DNA of 64,000 nt. It comes from CALVUJ01 sp045119835. Its GTDB lineage: Bacteria > Bacillota_I > Bacilli_A > RFN20 > DUOF01. Positions 7,573 through 16,690 of the stretch are shown piece by piece (the stretch's first letter is position 1; each line of letters opens with the position of its first letter). Both the position numbers and the translations under genes were made by a program. The notes beneath the pieces were generated by a model. It ran no database searches, was not told the DNA's origin, and was given only the letters and a program-made list of their open reading frames with translations. The DNA is taken from the NCBI GenBank assembly GCA_045119835.1, contig JBGVED010000027.1, positions 1 to 64,000 of the forward strand, written 5' to 3'.

Positions 7573-9054
7573 ATGGCAGAAAAAAATAGTAAATTAAGTC
7601 CGTTTGAACAACAACAAGCAGAAGCAGCAAAACAAATTCTCGAATATAAATTAGGCGCAGAAGCATCTATTGTTTCAATGATATATAAAAATCCAGATTT
7701 GCTTAGAGAAACAAATTTGGAGCTGAATGATATACATAATAATTGTTGGCGAGTATATTTTGCTATTGCATATGATATGATTGTCAATGAAAAAATGGCA
7801 ACACTTTCTGAGGTCGATATTGGTCTTTATTTAGAGAAACATTCTAAGTTAGCAGATAAATATTATAATGAATACGGCGGATACCAAACCATTGAAAATG
7901 CTGGTGTATATATTAAAGAAGAAAACTTTGAAAGTTATGTTAGAGATTTAAGAAAATGGAATACTGTTGCTCGATTGGTTAAACATGGCTTTCCTTGCGA
8001 CAAAGCAAGATTGAGTGAAATTTGTGATATGTCAGCAGAAGAATTATATGATGAATATACAGTTTATTTAAATGATATATTTGCAAATATTGACAACAAT
8101 ATTAAATCTTATAACGGTTTTGATGGTATGAAAGATTTAATTGATGAATTGGACGAAGGTAAGAATGTGGGTATCCCATTTGCAAACTGCGATATTCTTA
8201 ACAGAGAAACTGGCGGTATGCTAGGTGGTAATATTGTAGGATTTGGAGCGGCTTCGGGAGTTGGTAAATCAACTTTAAGTATCAACTATATATTTCCATC
8301 AATGATAAAATACAACTTAAAAGCGGTATTTATTATCAACGAAGAAGACCAAAATAAGTTTAAAAAAGAAGCAATTGTTTGGTATTGTTCTAACGTGTTA
8401 AAACATCCTATTCAAAAACGAGTTCTTAGAGATGGTAACTTCGACAAAGAGACAAAGGAAGTTTTATACAAGGCAGCCGAGTGGTTTGAAAGTCAAAAAG
8501 AGAACCGTAACATCACTATCATTCCTCTTGAACAATATACGGCAAGAACAGTTATTAAACTTATTAAGAAATACACAAAAATGAATTGTGATGTTATATG
8601 TTTGGACACTTTAAAAGAAAGTTACGATGCTCGTGATAAAGAATCTTGGAAATCTCTTATGACCGACTGTGTGGATTTCTATGATTGTATTAAACATACA
8701 AACACTTGTATGGTTATTACATATCAACTTGTCAAAAATAAAAGTAAGTATCTGACAAATGCAGACATTGGTATATCTAAGGGTATACTTGATATTTTTA
8801 GTGTAAATATCTTTTTTAGAAGACCTTTACAAACTGAATTTGAGGGTGGAAAAGATGAATTGTATTGCTACAATCCTATTAAAAATAGCAATAGTCGTCT
8901 TGAGTTTAAATTGCAAAAAGATAAGCATTATATGATTGGTTTTATTAGTAAAAATAGACACGGTATGAGCGATGTACAAGTTATTAGTGAAGCCGATTTC
9001 TCTGTGAATCAATATAAAGACCTTGGCTACTGCAATGTAGTACAAGATTATTAG
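7573..9054 (+). CDS. DnaB-like replicative DNA helicase
   Basis: 493 aa, near the usual length of about 450-500. The N-terminal helical domain begins at about residue 27 (LGAEASIVSMIYKNPDLL). The RecA-like domain has Walker A GAASGVGKST (about 227-236), Walker B VICLDTLKE and a Gln sensor in VITYQLV. It unwinds the fork 5' to 3' as a hexamer, followed at once by its primase gene. The RBS is weak (GCGGGGTTAATA), suggesting coupling to the preceding gene. Confidence 0.9.
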   Translation: MAEKNSKLSPFEQQQAEAAKQILEYKLGAEASIVSMIYKNPDLLRETNLELNDIHNNCWRVYFAIAYDMIVNEKMATLSEVDIGLYLEKHSKLADKYYNEYGGYQTIENAGVYIKEENFESYVRDLRKWNTVARLVKHGFPCDKARLSEICDMSAEELYDEYTVYLNDIFANIDNNIKSYNGFDGMKDLIDELDEGKNVGIPFANCDILNRETGGMLGGNIVGFGAASGVGKSTLSINYIFPSMIKYNLKAVFIINEEDQNKFKKEAIVWYCSNVLKHPIQKRVLRDGNFDKETKEVLYKAAEWFESQKENRNITIIPLEQYTARTVIKLIKKYTKMNCDVICLDTLKESYDARDKESWKSLMTDCVDFYDCIKHTNTCMVITYQLVKNKSKYLTNADIGISKGILDIFSVNIFFRRPLQTEFEGGKDELYCYNPIKNSNSRLEFKLQKDKHYMIGFISKNRHGMSDVQVISEADFSVNQYKDLGYCNVVQDY

Positions 9055-9083
9055 GTAATAAATAAATGTATAAGGTAAAAATT

Positions 9084-10157
9084 ATGACAATTAATGAACT
9101 AAAAGGATATATCTATAAAGAGAATAAAATAGAATATATACTCGAACAGCTTGGTTGTCATGAAATCAAGCGTAACGACCAAAAAGGGTATATTAGTGCA
9201 GCTCACAAAGATGGCGATAACCCAATGGGTGTTTGCATTCGTAATAACGAATATTTGGATTATCGCAGTTTTTCAAGAGGAATTGATTATGAAGATAGTC
9301 AAGATTTAATAAGTTTAGTAGAAACTACTAAAAAGATATCATTTATTGAGGCAGTCAAATATCTTCATCAAATCCTCGACTTGCCTTTTGAGTTCAAAAA
9401 ACAAGAGAAACCAAAAAAACAATACGACCCTTTAAATGTATTCAAAAAAGTTTTAAGATGCAACAGGACAATAGTTAATGTAGAAGATATCCATATGTTG
9501 GACGACAAGATATTAAACGATTATATTCCTATGTTACACATTGACTGGGTGCGTGAGGGAATAACTGAAAGGGCGAGAAAAAAGTTTAATATTGCTTATT
9601 CTTATAAACATAAACGAATAGTGATACCTCACTATTATTGGATGACAAACGAATTGATTGCTTTCAATATGCGTACTACAGTTCCCAACTATGAAGAATT
9701 TGGTATTAAAAAATATTATTTAAGCAATGGATATAACAAATCGCTAAATCTTTATGGCTATTGTCAAAACAAAGATGAAATTGAAAGAAAAGGATATTGC
9801 ACTCTTGTAGAAAGCGAAAAAAGTGTATTAAAGCGATATTCGTTAGGCGATGGCACTTGTTTAGCATTATCAGGTAAAAGTTTATCAACAGAACAAATAC
9901 GCATTATAAATTCATTAAAAATAAATGAGCTTGTAATATGTCTTGATAACGATGTAAATATTGATGAAGTTAGATGGATGGCTGAACAATTTAAACACAG
10001 AGTTAAAGTAAGTTATATAAAGGATTTTATGGGTCTTCTTGATGAAAAAGATTCACCTTGCGATGCTCGTAATAAAGATTATCAATTCTTGTTTGATAAC
10101 AGAATTATTTATGATAGAAATGAACAAAGAAAATATCAAGAAAGTTTAAAGAAATAG
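9084..10157 (+). CDS. DnaG-like primase (TOPRIM)
   Basis: 357 aa from ATG 9084 (SD TAAGGTAAAA); ATG 9066 is an in-frame alternative lacking an SD. The N-terminal part (ISAAHKDGDNPMGVCI) recalls a primase zinc-domain region but the expected cysteines are not visible. The TOPRIM core has LVESEKSVLKRY (the invariant Glu) and ELVICLDNDVN (the DxD of TOPRIM). It makes RNA primers with the DnaB-like helicase encoded upstream. The apparent loss of the zinc ligands is unusual. Confidence 0.82.
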   Translation: MTINELKGYIYKENKIEYILEQLGCHEIKRNDQKGYISAAHKDGDNPMGVCIRNNEYLDYRSFSRGIDYEDSQDLISLVETTKKISFIEAVKYLHQILDLPFEFKKQEKPKKQYDPLNVFKKVLRCNRTIVNVEDIHMLDDKILNDYIPMLHIDWVREGITERARKKFNIAYSYKHKRIVIPHYYWMTNELIAFNMRTTVPNYEEFGIKKYYLSNGYNKSLNLYGYCQNKDEIERKGYCTLVESEKSVLKRYSLGDGTCLALSGKSLSTEQIRIINSLKINELVICLDNDVNIDEVRWMAEQFKHRVKVSYIKDFMGLLDEKDSPCDARNKDYQFLFDNRIIYDRNEQRKYQESLKK

Positions 10158-10166
10158 GTTAGAAAA

Positions 10167-10406
10167 ATGAATGAAAAGAAAGAAAAGAAATTAAATAAAA
10201 CAGAATGTGTGTTAGAACACTTAAAAAAGAATGGTTGTATTACAAGTTGGGAAGCAATTGATTTATATGGAGCTACTCGTCTTTCAGCAATCATTTATAA
10301 TTTGAGACATAGAGAAGGCTATTCCATAGATATGATTAACTTACCTTTTGTAGATAGATTTGGCACTAAATCTCATTACGGTAAATATATTTTGATTGGT
10401 GATTAA
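10167..10406 (+). CDS. Helix-turn-helix protein
   Basis: 79 aa. The sequence VLEHLKKNGCITSWEAIDLY followed by G.TRLSAIIYNLRHREGYSI is a winged-helix DNA-binding pattern common in small phage proteins. It may regulate transcription or assist replication. It lies within the replication operon, 9 bp after the primase gene. Confidence 0.75.
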   Translation: MNEKKEKKLNKTECVLEHLKKNGCITSWEAIDLYGATRLSAIIYNLRHREGYSIDMINLPFVDRFGTKSHYGKYILIGD

Positions 10407-10410
10407 TAAT

Positions 10411-10617
10411 ATGAAATTATATTTCAAAAATTCAAGAGGCGAGAGAAGAATTATAGCAGAGCCTAAAACCGAAGAAGAAGCTATGAAAGAGATAAATAAA
10501 TTTTGTGAAGAAAGAAATTTTAAAATCTATTATGTAAGAAAATGGCAAACCGAAGATGGTCTTAAGTATGATGTTGGTTCTCACACAGAATTTTTTGTAC
10601 TCGATAATAGAGATTAA
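10411..10617 (+). CDS. Small phage protein
   Basis: 68 aa from ATG 10411, just after the HTH gene (SD-like GGTGATT). Predicted alpha/beta, with MKLYFKNSRGERRII at the start and FFVLDNRD at the end. The pattern is familiar from Clostridia phages but its function is unknown. Confidence 0.6.
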   Translation: MKLYFKNSRGERRIIAEPKTEEEAMKEINKFCEERNFKIYYVRKWQTEDGLKYDVGSHTEFFVLDNRD

Positions 10618-10655
10618 AATGGTTATTTTAAGAGATACAAGTAGTTAAAAGTGAT

Positions 10656-10681
10656 GGGTGGGACAACAATATATCTCACCC
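10656..10681 (+). terminator. Stem-loop after the replication operon
   Basis: GGGTGGGA...TCTCACCC forms an 8-bp stem with a 10-nt loop, 38 bp past the previous stop. The following TAAAATTATTATT is a weak T-tract, so termination may be partial. Confidence 0.45.
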
Positions 10682-10724
10682 TAAAATTATTATTAAAATT
10701 CTGTAAAAAATTTTCAGAAAACTC

Positions 10725-10796
10725 TTGACATTTATGTAATAATATGGTATAATTATATTGTAAAAAAATAGAAGAGTTTTAACTCATAACGTTATA
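10725..10796 (+). promoter_or_regulatory. Sigma-A promoter plus repeated motif
   Basis: TTGACA (10725-10730), 17-bp spacer, TATAAT (10748-10753), and the motif AACTCATAACGTTATA at 10781-10796 in the leader. It drives the methyltransferase-like pair. Confidence 0.8.
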
Positions 10797-10818
10797 TAGT
10801 AAAAGAAAGGTAAAAAGT

Positions 10819-11925
10819 ATGGAATGGAGTTATAAGAGTGAAATTGCCAAATCAACAGGTTACGAAGATGTTATGGATTCTATTAGTAACATCACGCCAG
10901 ATGAATTTAATCAAATGACCGATGATGAAAAAAATGAAACCGTAGATAGAATTTTTAATATTATTAGGTCAAAAAATATATTTCCGATTTATTATTTCAA
11001 TGATGAAGGAATCAAACAAGAGATTCGTAAATGTATAGAAAAAAATGTTGATTTTGATGGCAAAACCTTATCAACAAAAGATATTAGCGGACAACATTTA
11101 TGCAGTTTTCTTTTTCCAAATTTACATAAAGTAGAATGTAAAGGTGTTAAAAATAATTCGATGTGGGATAGATTTTTCGATGATACAAAATTAAAGAAAA
11201 CCATTAAATTCACATTGACATATGAACCTATGAAAAATAGTTATACAAGTCTTTATCGCAGTAGTAGATTAATTGGCGGTAATGTTGCAACAAATTTTCC
11301 GCCGATGAAAGCCAAAGCTCTGTATGAGAAATATTGTCCAGAGGGTGCTGTGATTTACGATTTCGCTTGCGGTTTCGGTGGTCGTATGTTGGGTGCGTTG
11401 TCTAGTAAAAACAACTATAAATACCTTGGCGTAGAGCCTTGCACTGAAACATATAATTCATTAAATAAACTTGGAGAATATGTTGAAGAAGTAACAGGTA
11501 GAAAAGGTTCGTTTAAAGTATATAAGTGTGGTAGTGAAAACAAATTAACAAATAAAACGGAATTTGTTGATTTTGCATTTAGTAGTCCGCCATATTTTAA
11601 CTTAGAAAAATATAGCGACGAAGAAACACAGTGCTATAATCGATTTAAAACTTTGGATGAATGGTTTGACGGCTATGTAAGACCAACAATTCAAAATATT
11701 TATACATATTTAAAAAAAGATGCATATTATGCTGTTAATATCGCAGATTTTAATATAGGTAAAAACAGAATTGAGTTTGTAGATAAATGGATTCAAATAT
11801 CCAAAGATGCTGGTTTTGAGTTAGTAGATGAAATCACCTTATCTTTACAAGTAAGACGAGGAAATGGTTTTGAAGACAAGAAAACAAAAAAGGAAGGAAT
11901 TTTTGTTTTTAAAAAATGTAACTGA
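10819..11925 (+). CDS. DNA methyltransferase-like protein (SPPY), copy 1
   Basis: 368 aa. SAM-binding motif I is VIYDFACGFGGRMLGALSS at about 177-196; catalytic motif IV is FSSPPYFNLEKYSDE at about 258-270. Motif I preceding SPPY fits an amino-group (N4-C or N6-A) methyltransferase. The N-terminal 150 residues match nothing I recognise and are conserved in copy 2, so they probably belong to target recognition. No restriction nuclease is adjacent, so self-modification of phage DNA is likely. It is followed directly by a paralogue. Confidence 0.75.
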   Translation: MEWSYKSEIAKSTGYEDVMDSISNITPDEFNQMTDDEKNETVDRIFNIIRSKNIFPIYYFNDEGIKQEIRKCIEKNVDFDGKTLSTKDISGQHLCSFLFPNLHKVECKGVKNNSMWDRFFDDTKLKKTIKFTLTYEPMKNSYTSLYRSSRLIGGNVATNFPPMKAKALYEKYCPEGAVIYDFACGFGGRMLGALSSKNNYKYLGVEPCTETYNSLNKLGEYVEEVTGRKGSFKVYKCGSENKLTNKTEFVDFAFSSPPYFNLEKYSDEETQCYNRFKTLDEWFDGYVRPTIQNIYTYLKKDAYYAVNIADFNIGKNRIEFVDKWIQISKDAGFELVDEITLSLQVRRGNGFEDKKTKKEGIFVFKKCN

Positions 11926-11935
11926 TAATGTTATA
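11918..11935 (+). promoter_or_regulatory. Repeated motif copy between the methyltransferase paralogues
   Basis: GTAACTGATAATGTTATA overlaps the stop of copy 1 and precedes the SD of copy 2. No -35/-10 pair accompanies it, so here the motif stands without its own promoter. Confidence 0.45.
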
Positions 11936-11963
11936 TATTTAGAAAGGAATACAAAAATAGAAT

Positions 11964-13082
11964 ATGTTTGAATGGAATTATAAATCTAATGAACAGGTTA
12001 GTAATGGATATGAAGATGTAGTAGACATTCTAAGTTCTTATACGCACGAAATATACAAAAATGCAAGCGATAAAGAAAAGGATGAGATTGTCGAAAAGGT
12101 ATTTAATGTATATAGAACAAAAAATATTTTCCCAATTACATATTATAATACTGATGGTATAGATGAGGAAATTCGTAAATGTATAGAAAAAGAAGTAGCA
12201 ATTAAAGATAATCTTCTTACTTTTAAATTTTTACAAGGCACAAACTTATGTAGGTTTTTATTTCCTAATTTATTCAAAGTAGAATCAGGCACATCGAATA
12301 ATAATAGTATGTATGAAAGATTTATGAATGACCATAAATTAAAAAGGGCAATCAAACTTGTTTTCGATATGAATGATAATGGATATGTTAATCCAACTCA
12401 ATTAAGAAGTAAACTCGAATTGATTGGAGGGAATGTAGCAACTAATTTTCATCCTATGAAAGCAAAAGCATTATATGAAAAATACTGTCCTAAAAATGGT
12501 ATCATTTATGATTTTGCTTGTGGTTTTGGTGGAAGAATGTTGGGAGCTTTATCGAGCAAAAATAACTATAGATATTTTGGTGTTGAACCTTGCGTAGAAA
12601 CATATACGCATTTAAATGAACTTGGCGCACATATTGAAAGAAATACAGGTAGAAAAAATTCTTATAAAATAAGTTGTTCTGGAAGCGAAGATTATTGTCC
12701 GAAAGAAAATTTTGTTGACTTTGCCTTTAGCAGTCCTCCGTATTTCAATTTAGAAAGATATAGTGAAGAAGATACTCAATGTTATAATAAATTTGAAACT
12801 TTAGAGTCTTGGTTCGCAGGGTATGTAGAGCCGACAATTACAAATATACACAAAATGTTAAAATCAGGAGCATACTATGCTGTTAATATTGCCGATTTTA
12901 ATTTTGGTAATAATAGAGTTGAATATGTAGATAAATGGATTGAATTAAGTATTAAATGTGGATTTGAATATGTAGAACGAATTTCTATGAAGGTTTCAAC
13001 GAGAAGAGGTTTTGGTCATAGAGATGAAAACAATGAAGCAAAAGAAAAACAAGAAGGGATTTTTGTTTTTAAAAAAATATAA
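11964..13082 (+). CDS. DNA methyltransferase-like protein (SPPY), copy 2
   Basis: 372 aa, a paralogue of the gene at 10819 along its whole length. Motif I (IIYDFACGFGGRMLGALSS) and motif IV (FSSPPYFNLERYSEED) are almost identical, while the N-terminal third and the region after motif I diverge. This is the pattern expected of two enzymes with different target sites. SD AGAAAGGAATAC. It probably arose by tandem duplication and shares the promoter at 10725. Confidence 0.75.
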   Translation: MFEWNYKSNEQVSNGYEDVVDILSSYTHEIYKNASDKEKDEIVEKVFNVYRTKNIFPITYYNTDGIDEEIRKCIEKEVAIKDNLLTFKFLQGTNLCRFLFPNLFKVESGTSNNNSMYERFMNDHKLKRAIKLVFDMNDNGYVNPTQLRSKLELIGGNVATNFHPMKAKALYEKYCPKNGIIYDFACGFGGRMLGALSSKNNYRYFGVEPCVETYTHLNELGAHIERNTGRKNSYKISCSGSEDYCPKENFVDFAFSSPPYFNLERYSEEDTQCYNKFETLESWFAGYVEPTITNIHKMLKSGAYYAVNIADFNFGNNRVEYVDKWIELSIKCGFEYVERISMKVSTRRGFGHRDENNEAKEKQEGIFVFKKI

Positions 13083-13176
13083 CTATTAAAATGAGATGAT
13101 TGGTAATAATCTAAATATTATTATATAATTAATAAAGATAGAGGAATTAAAATTATAAAAAGAAAAGGTGATAAAT

Positions 13177-13374
13177 ATGACTGACGAAATAATGAAATTA
13201 AAATGCAACGCAGAATATTATCGTGCTTTATATTGTTTGGGACAATGCTCAAGAGAAGTAGCTAAAGAAGAAATTATGCCTTATTTAGATAAGGTTAATG
13301 AAAAAGCAAAAGAACTTGCTAAAAAGTATAGTCAAAGATATAAACCAGTTACTTTTAATGCCTTTGTTAGATAA
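13177..13374 (+). CDS. Small hypothetical protein
   Basis: 65 aa from ATG 13177 (SD AAAAGGTGATAAAT). Mostly helical (KLKCNAEYYRALYCLGQCSR...), with no recognised family. It sits between the methyltransferase pair and the YhhQ/DpdA-like pair. Confidence 0.6.
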   Translation: MTDEIMKLKCNAEYYRALYCLGQCSREVAKEEIMPYLDKVNEKAKELAKKYSQRYKPVTFNAFVR

Positions 13375-13409
13375 TGAAGTGATGAGTTTGATATGGAGAA
13401 AATAATAAT

Positions 13410-14024
13410 ATGAATTTAAAAATTGATAAAAAATTAAATATTTATATGATAATGCTTGCACTATATTGCGTAACATTAATCATAACAAATATCACATCTA
13501 ATAGAACTTTTGAAATAGGGCAATTTATGTTGCCGTCTGCGGTTCTTGCATTTCCCATTGTTTATATTGTTAATGATGTATTGACCGAATGTTATGGATT
13601 TAAAATGGCAAGTAAAGCTATTTGGACTGCATTTGCCTTAAATTTATTCTCAGTAATATTTTTTAATATTGCTATAAATTTACCAACAACAATTGATTAT
13701 TCTAGTTATAATATTGTTCTTGGTAGTACATTAAAACCTTTAATTGCTTCGGTATTAGCATATTTAGTAGGTAGTTTTGTTAATGCAAAAATAATGGATA
13801 TAATGAGAAAACATAAAAGTCTTATGTTAAGATGTGTTCTTAGTACTTTATTCGGTGAAACAATTGATGCCATGATTTTCATTTCAATTGTATTTATTGG
13901 AGTTATGGATTTAAAAACTGTTTTCATAATGATAGTTACGCAAGCAATTTTCAAAACTTTATATGAAATTGTTATGTATCCTATAACAAAGAAAGTTATA
14001 ACAAAAATTAAACAATTAGGATAG
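13410..14024 (+). CDS. YhhQ/VUT-family queuosine-precursor transporter
   Basis: 204 aa, hydrophobic with about six membrane segments. The signature FPIVYIVNDVLTECYGFKMA (about 49-69) is typical of the YhhQ (DUF165, VUT) family, which imports preQ0/preQ1. It lies 12 bp upstream of a TGT/DpdA-like gene. In several characterised phages YhhQ accompanies DpdA to supply 7-deazaguanines for insertion into phage DNA. Here it would salvage the base from the host or medium, since no queC/queD/queE/folE-like gene is in view. Family call is strong; the DNA-modification role is inference. Confidence 0.9.
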   Translation: MNLKIDKKLNIYMIMLALYCVTLIITNITSNRTFEIGQFMLPSAVLAFPIVYIVNDVLTECYGFKMASKAIWTAFALNLFSVIFFNIAINLPTTIDYSSYNIVLGSTLKPLIASVLAYLVGSFVNAKIMDIMRKHKSLMLRCVLSTLFGETIDAMIFISIVFIGVMDLKTVFIMIVTQAIFKTLYEIVMYPITKKVITKIKQLG

Positions 14025-14036
14025 AATCATAACAAT

Positions 14037-14813
14037 ATGAATACAAAGATTTTTTTAGCTGGTGTACATAGTATAAAAACAACCATTGTTCCATATTTTA
14101 AACCACATTTTGTACTAGAAAGTTTTATGTATTTGAAATCAAACACAAAATCAACACAAGAGTATATAAAATGGTGTTTACAAGCCGATGAGTTTTTGTT
14201 AGATAGTGGAGCATATACTTTTATGACCAAATCTGCAAAAACTATAAATTATACAAGTGAAATGTTAAAAGATTATATTGATAAATATATAAACTTTATA
14301 AATACATATGATATTCAAAATTTCTTTGAAATGGATATTGATAGTGTTATTGGTTATGAGAACGTAAAATTAATTAGAAAATACATAGAAGACAAAACAA
14401 ATAAAAAGGTTATACCAGTTTGGCATAAAAATAGAGGAATAGAAGATTTTTATGATATGTGTAAGCATTATAAATATGTGGCAATCGGTGGTATTGCATC
14501 AAAAGAGATTAAACCATCAGAATATGATTTTCTATGTAAACTTTGTGACATAGCGCATGATTATGGCTGTAAGATTCATGGGCTTGGGTATTCTCCTTTG
14601 TCTATATTAAATGAAAGAAAATGTCCATTCGATACAATTGATAGTACAACTTGGATAAATCACAGATTTGGTAATTTTTTTGATTTGAATAATGGCAAAC
14701 TTGAAAAGATAAAAGATAGTGTGAGAAATTGGAGAAAGTTAGACCAAGATTCGTATTCTTCTTGGGTTGAATTTTCCAAATTAATAGATGTATATAAAGA
14801 AAAGAAAGAATAA
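14037..14813 (+). CDS. TGT/DpdA-like 7-deazaguanine transglycosylase
   Basis: 258 aa, shorter than bacterial TGT (about 370) but like phage DpdA-type proteins. TGT-barrel landmarks are FLLDSGAYTF (D56, base-binding Asp), FFEMDIDSVIG (97-106), IPVWHKN (H130), VAIGGIA (148-154), KIHGLGYSP (H181) and FDTIDSTTW with D199/D202 in the position of the catalytic Asp. It would exchange guanine for a 7-deazaguanine in DNA (DpdA) or, less likely, tRNA. The zinc-binding cysteine cluster of tRNA TGTs is not visible, favouring DpdA. Partner of the adjacent YhhQ. Confidence 0.75.
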   Translation: MNTKIFLAGVHSIKTTIVPYFKPHFVLESFMYLKSNTKSTQEYIKWCLQADEFLLDSGAYTFMTKSAKTINYTSEMLKDYIDKYINFINTYDIQNFFEMDIDSVIGYENVKLIRKYIEDKTNKKVIPVWHKNRGIEDFYDMCKHYKYVAIGGIASKEIKPSEYDFLCKLCDIAHDYGCKIHGLGYSPLSILNERKCPFDTIDSTTWINHRFGNFFDLNNGKLEKIKDSVRNWRKLDQDSYSSWVEFSKLIDVYKEKKE

Positions 14814-14841
14814 AATTACGATTTTAATATGAGGTAAACAA

Positions 14842-15015
14842 ATGAAGAAACCTAAAATAAAAAATGTTATAGGAACGGGCGGTGTACACTGTATATATGT
14901 GAATGACCGCTACTTAATTTATCTTGATGATGGCTGTGTGTATGATACGGTACACGCAAAAGACATTCCACAGTATGTTTTCAAGATAAGAGATAGAGCA
15001 ATGAATAATAAGTAA
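14842..15015 (+). CDS. Small hypothetical protein
   Basis: 57 aa starting MKKPKIKNVIGTGGVHCIYV, preceded by the SD GAGGTAAACAA and ending at TAA 15013-15015. It looks like one beta-rich domain, family unknown. Good SD and tight packing between genes support it. Confidence 0.6.
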   Translation: MKKPKIKNVIGTGGVHCIYVNDRYLIYLDDGCVYDTVHAKDIPQYVFKIRDRAMNNK

Positions 15016-15057
15016 ATATATAAGAAATAAAATTGAGGTTTTAAGAGGAGATTAAAT

Positions 15058-16248
15058 ATGGCAAGATTAACAGACGAAGAACTTGAAAGAATTAAGAGTA
15101 ATCATAATGTCCAACGCTTGTGGAGTTGGAGTAGAGTAAATACATTCTTAACTTCTAAATATGAATATTTGCTTCAATATGTGTTAAAAGTAGAAGAAGA
15201 TAGATGTGATAGTTGTTACACGACTTTAGGTACGATTTGTCATGATACTTTAGACAAATTTTATGAGGGCAAGATTAAATACGAAGCTATGATTGATGAT
15301 TATAATGATGGTTTTACAACTGCAATTATAATTGCTGGTTTGAAATTTAACCGTTCAAATGAAGAAGACAATAAGAGTATTGGTGAAAAATACAATGCTA
15401 ATCTTGTTCATTTCTTTAAGAATCATACGGTGTATAAACATAAATTATTAATTGAAAAGCCAATTATTGTTAATGTTGATAACAATATTTTTATTGGTTA
15501 TATTGATGCTTCGTACAAAGATGATGATGGTTGTATTCATGTTTTAGATTTTAAATCATCTAGTATCTATACTGGTAAAAAATTAGAAAATAATTCAGGA
15601 CAATTGATACTTTATAGCCTTGGCTTACATCAAATTGGTGTTCCATTAGAAAAGATAAAACCGCAGTTTAACTTCTTGAAATACTGCACTATTCAGTATC
15701 AGTTAAAAAAGGGAGATATTAAATATCGCAATGTAGAAAGAAGCAAAATTGGTGAAAGCCTTCAAAGCAATGCGCAAACTTGGTTAAAATATTTTGGTTA
15801 TGAACCAGATGAGTATTTAAAAACGATGCTTGATACAAATAGTATTGATTGCCTTCCTGAAGAAGTTAAAGAAAAGTATGTAATTACTGATTGCCACGTA
15901 GATGTTGAATTAAATGAAAATATTGTAAACAAATGGATGAGTCATATTGCGACAACTATTAAAGATATCGAGTTGCGTGAAGCGGATTATAAAGAAACCA
16001 AATCTGATAAATGCTTTTGGGATGATGAAGATAGCATAAAAGAACAAAGTTACTACTATGCAAATTTATGTTCTTATAGTGCTACAAAATTACTACCTTA
16101 TAAGGCTTATTTAGAAAAGCTTGAAGCTACCCAAAACGGAACTGACCTATTCAATGGGTTACTTAGTGGAGACGCAGTTGTTCAAAGTAGTAATGTTATA
16201 GATAATAAAAATAATGAACCAGATTTGAGCTGGCTTGAAAATATATAG
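15058..16248 (+). CDS. RecB/Cas4-like PD-(D/E)XK nuclease
   Basis: 396 aa. The nuclease core reads LGTICHDTLDKFYEG (motif I His, about 56-70), GYIDASYKDDDG (motif II Asp) and VLDFKSSS (motif III D-x-K), followed by a Q-x3-Y-type motif (GQLILYSLGLHQ). This is the AddB/Cas4/RecB nuclease family, used in end processing during phage recombination. SD AAGAGGAGATTAAAT. The C-terminus (EPDLSWLENI) resembles the acidic tip of the SSB-like protein, suggesting a shared docking partner. Confidence 0.85.
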   Translation: MARLTDEELERIKSNHNVQRLWSWSRVNTFLTSKYEYLLQYVLKVEEDRCDSCYTTLGTICHDTLDKFYEGKIKYEAMIDDYNDGFTTAIIIAGLKFNRSNEEDNKSIGEKYNANLVHFFKNHTVYKHKLLIEKPIIVNVDNNIFIGYIDASYKDDDGCIHVLDFKSSSIYTGKKLENNSGQLILYSLGLHQIGVPLEKIKPQFNFLKYCTIQYQLKKGDIKYRNVERSKIGESLQSNAQTWLKYFGYEPDEYLKTMLDTNSIDCLPEEVKEKYVITDCHVDVELNENIVNKWMSHIATTIKDIELREADYKETKSDKCFWDDEDSIKEQSYYYANLCSYSATKLLPYKAYLEKLEATQNGTDLFNGLLSGDAVVQSSNVIDNKNNEPDLSWLENI

Positions 16249-16260
16249 AGGTAAATAAAT

Positions 16261-16623
16261 ATGAAAGATTATATAGTATTAGAAGTTAATGGAAAGAAAG
16301 AAACATTGGGTTGTTTTACAATCGAAACACCAAACGAATACCTACTTGTTAATAGTACAGAACCAATTTTAAATAATAGTATCTTTGAAGATTTTATTAA
16401 TGAAATCTTTTGGTTAACAGTTAAAGAACTTGTACACGAGGTTGATAAGAAAATTGATAATGTGTATATAACTTTTCTTAATAATGAAGAAGAACTGATT
16501 TGCTCTATTGTGATAGACAAATTTAAACCCAAAAGAGGCAAATATCACATGATGGTTGTTGATTGGCAAGCAAGTGGCTATACATTTAAGTATACAGAGA
16601 ATGCCGAAAATGCAACTAAATAA
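16261..16623 (+). CDS. Hypothetical protein
   Basis: 120 aa, soluble alpha/beta, no family recognised. SD GAGGTAAATAAAT, 12 bp after the nuclease gene. A hairpin terminator follows immediately, so this is the last gene of the unit. Confidence 0.55.
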   Translation: MKDYIVLEVNGKKETLGCFTIETPNEYLLVNSTEPILNNSIFEDFINEIFWLTVKELVHEVDKKIDNVYITFLNNEEELICSIVIDKFKPKRGKYHMMVVDWQASGYTFKYTENAENATK

Positions 16624-16636
16624 GGTTGCAAATTGA

Positions 16637-16662
16637 AAAAGCAACTATATTTAGTTGCTTTT
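16637..16662 (+). terminator. Rho-independent terminator
   Basis: AAAAGCAACTA-TAT-TTAGTTGCTTTT forms a perfect stem with A- and T-tracts on both sides, so it may act in both directions. Confidence 0.75.
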
Positions 16663-16690
16663 AAAAGTTTAATTTTAAGAGGTGATAAGT

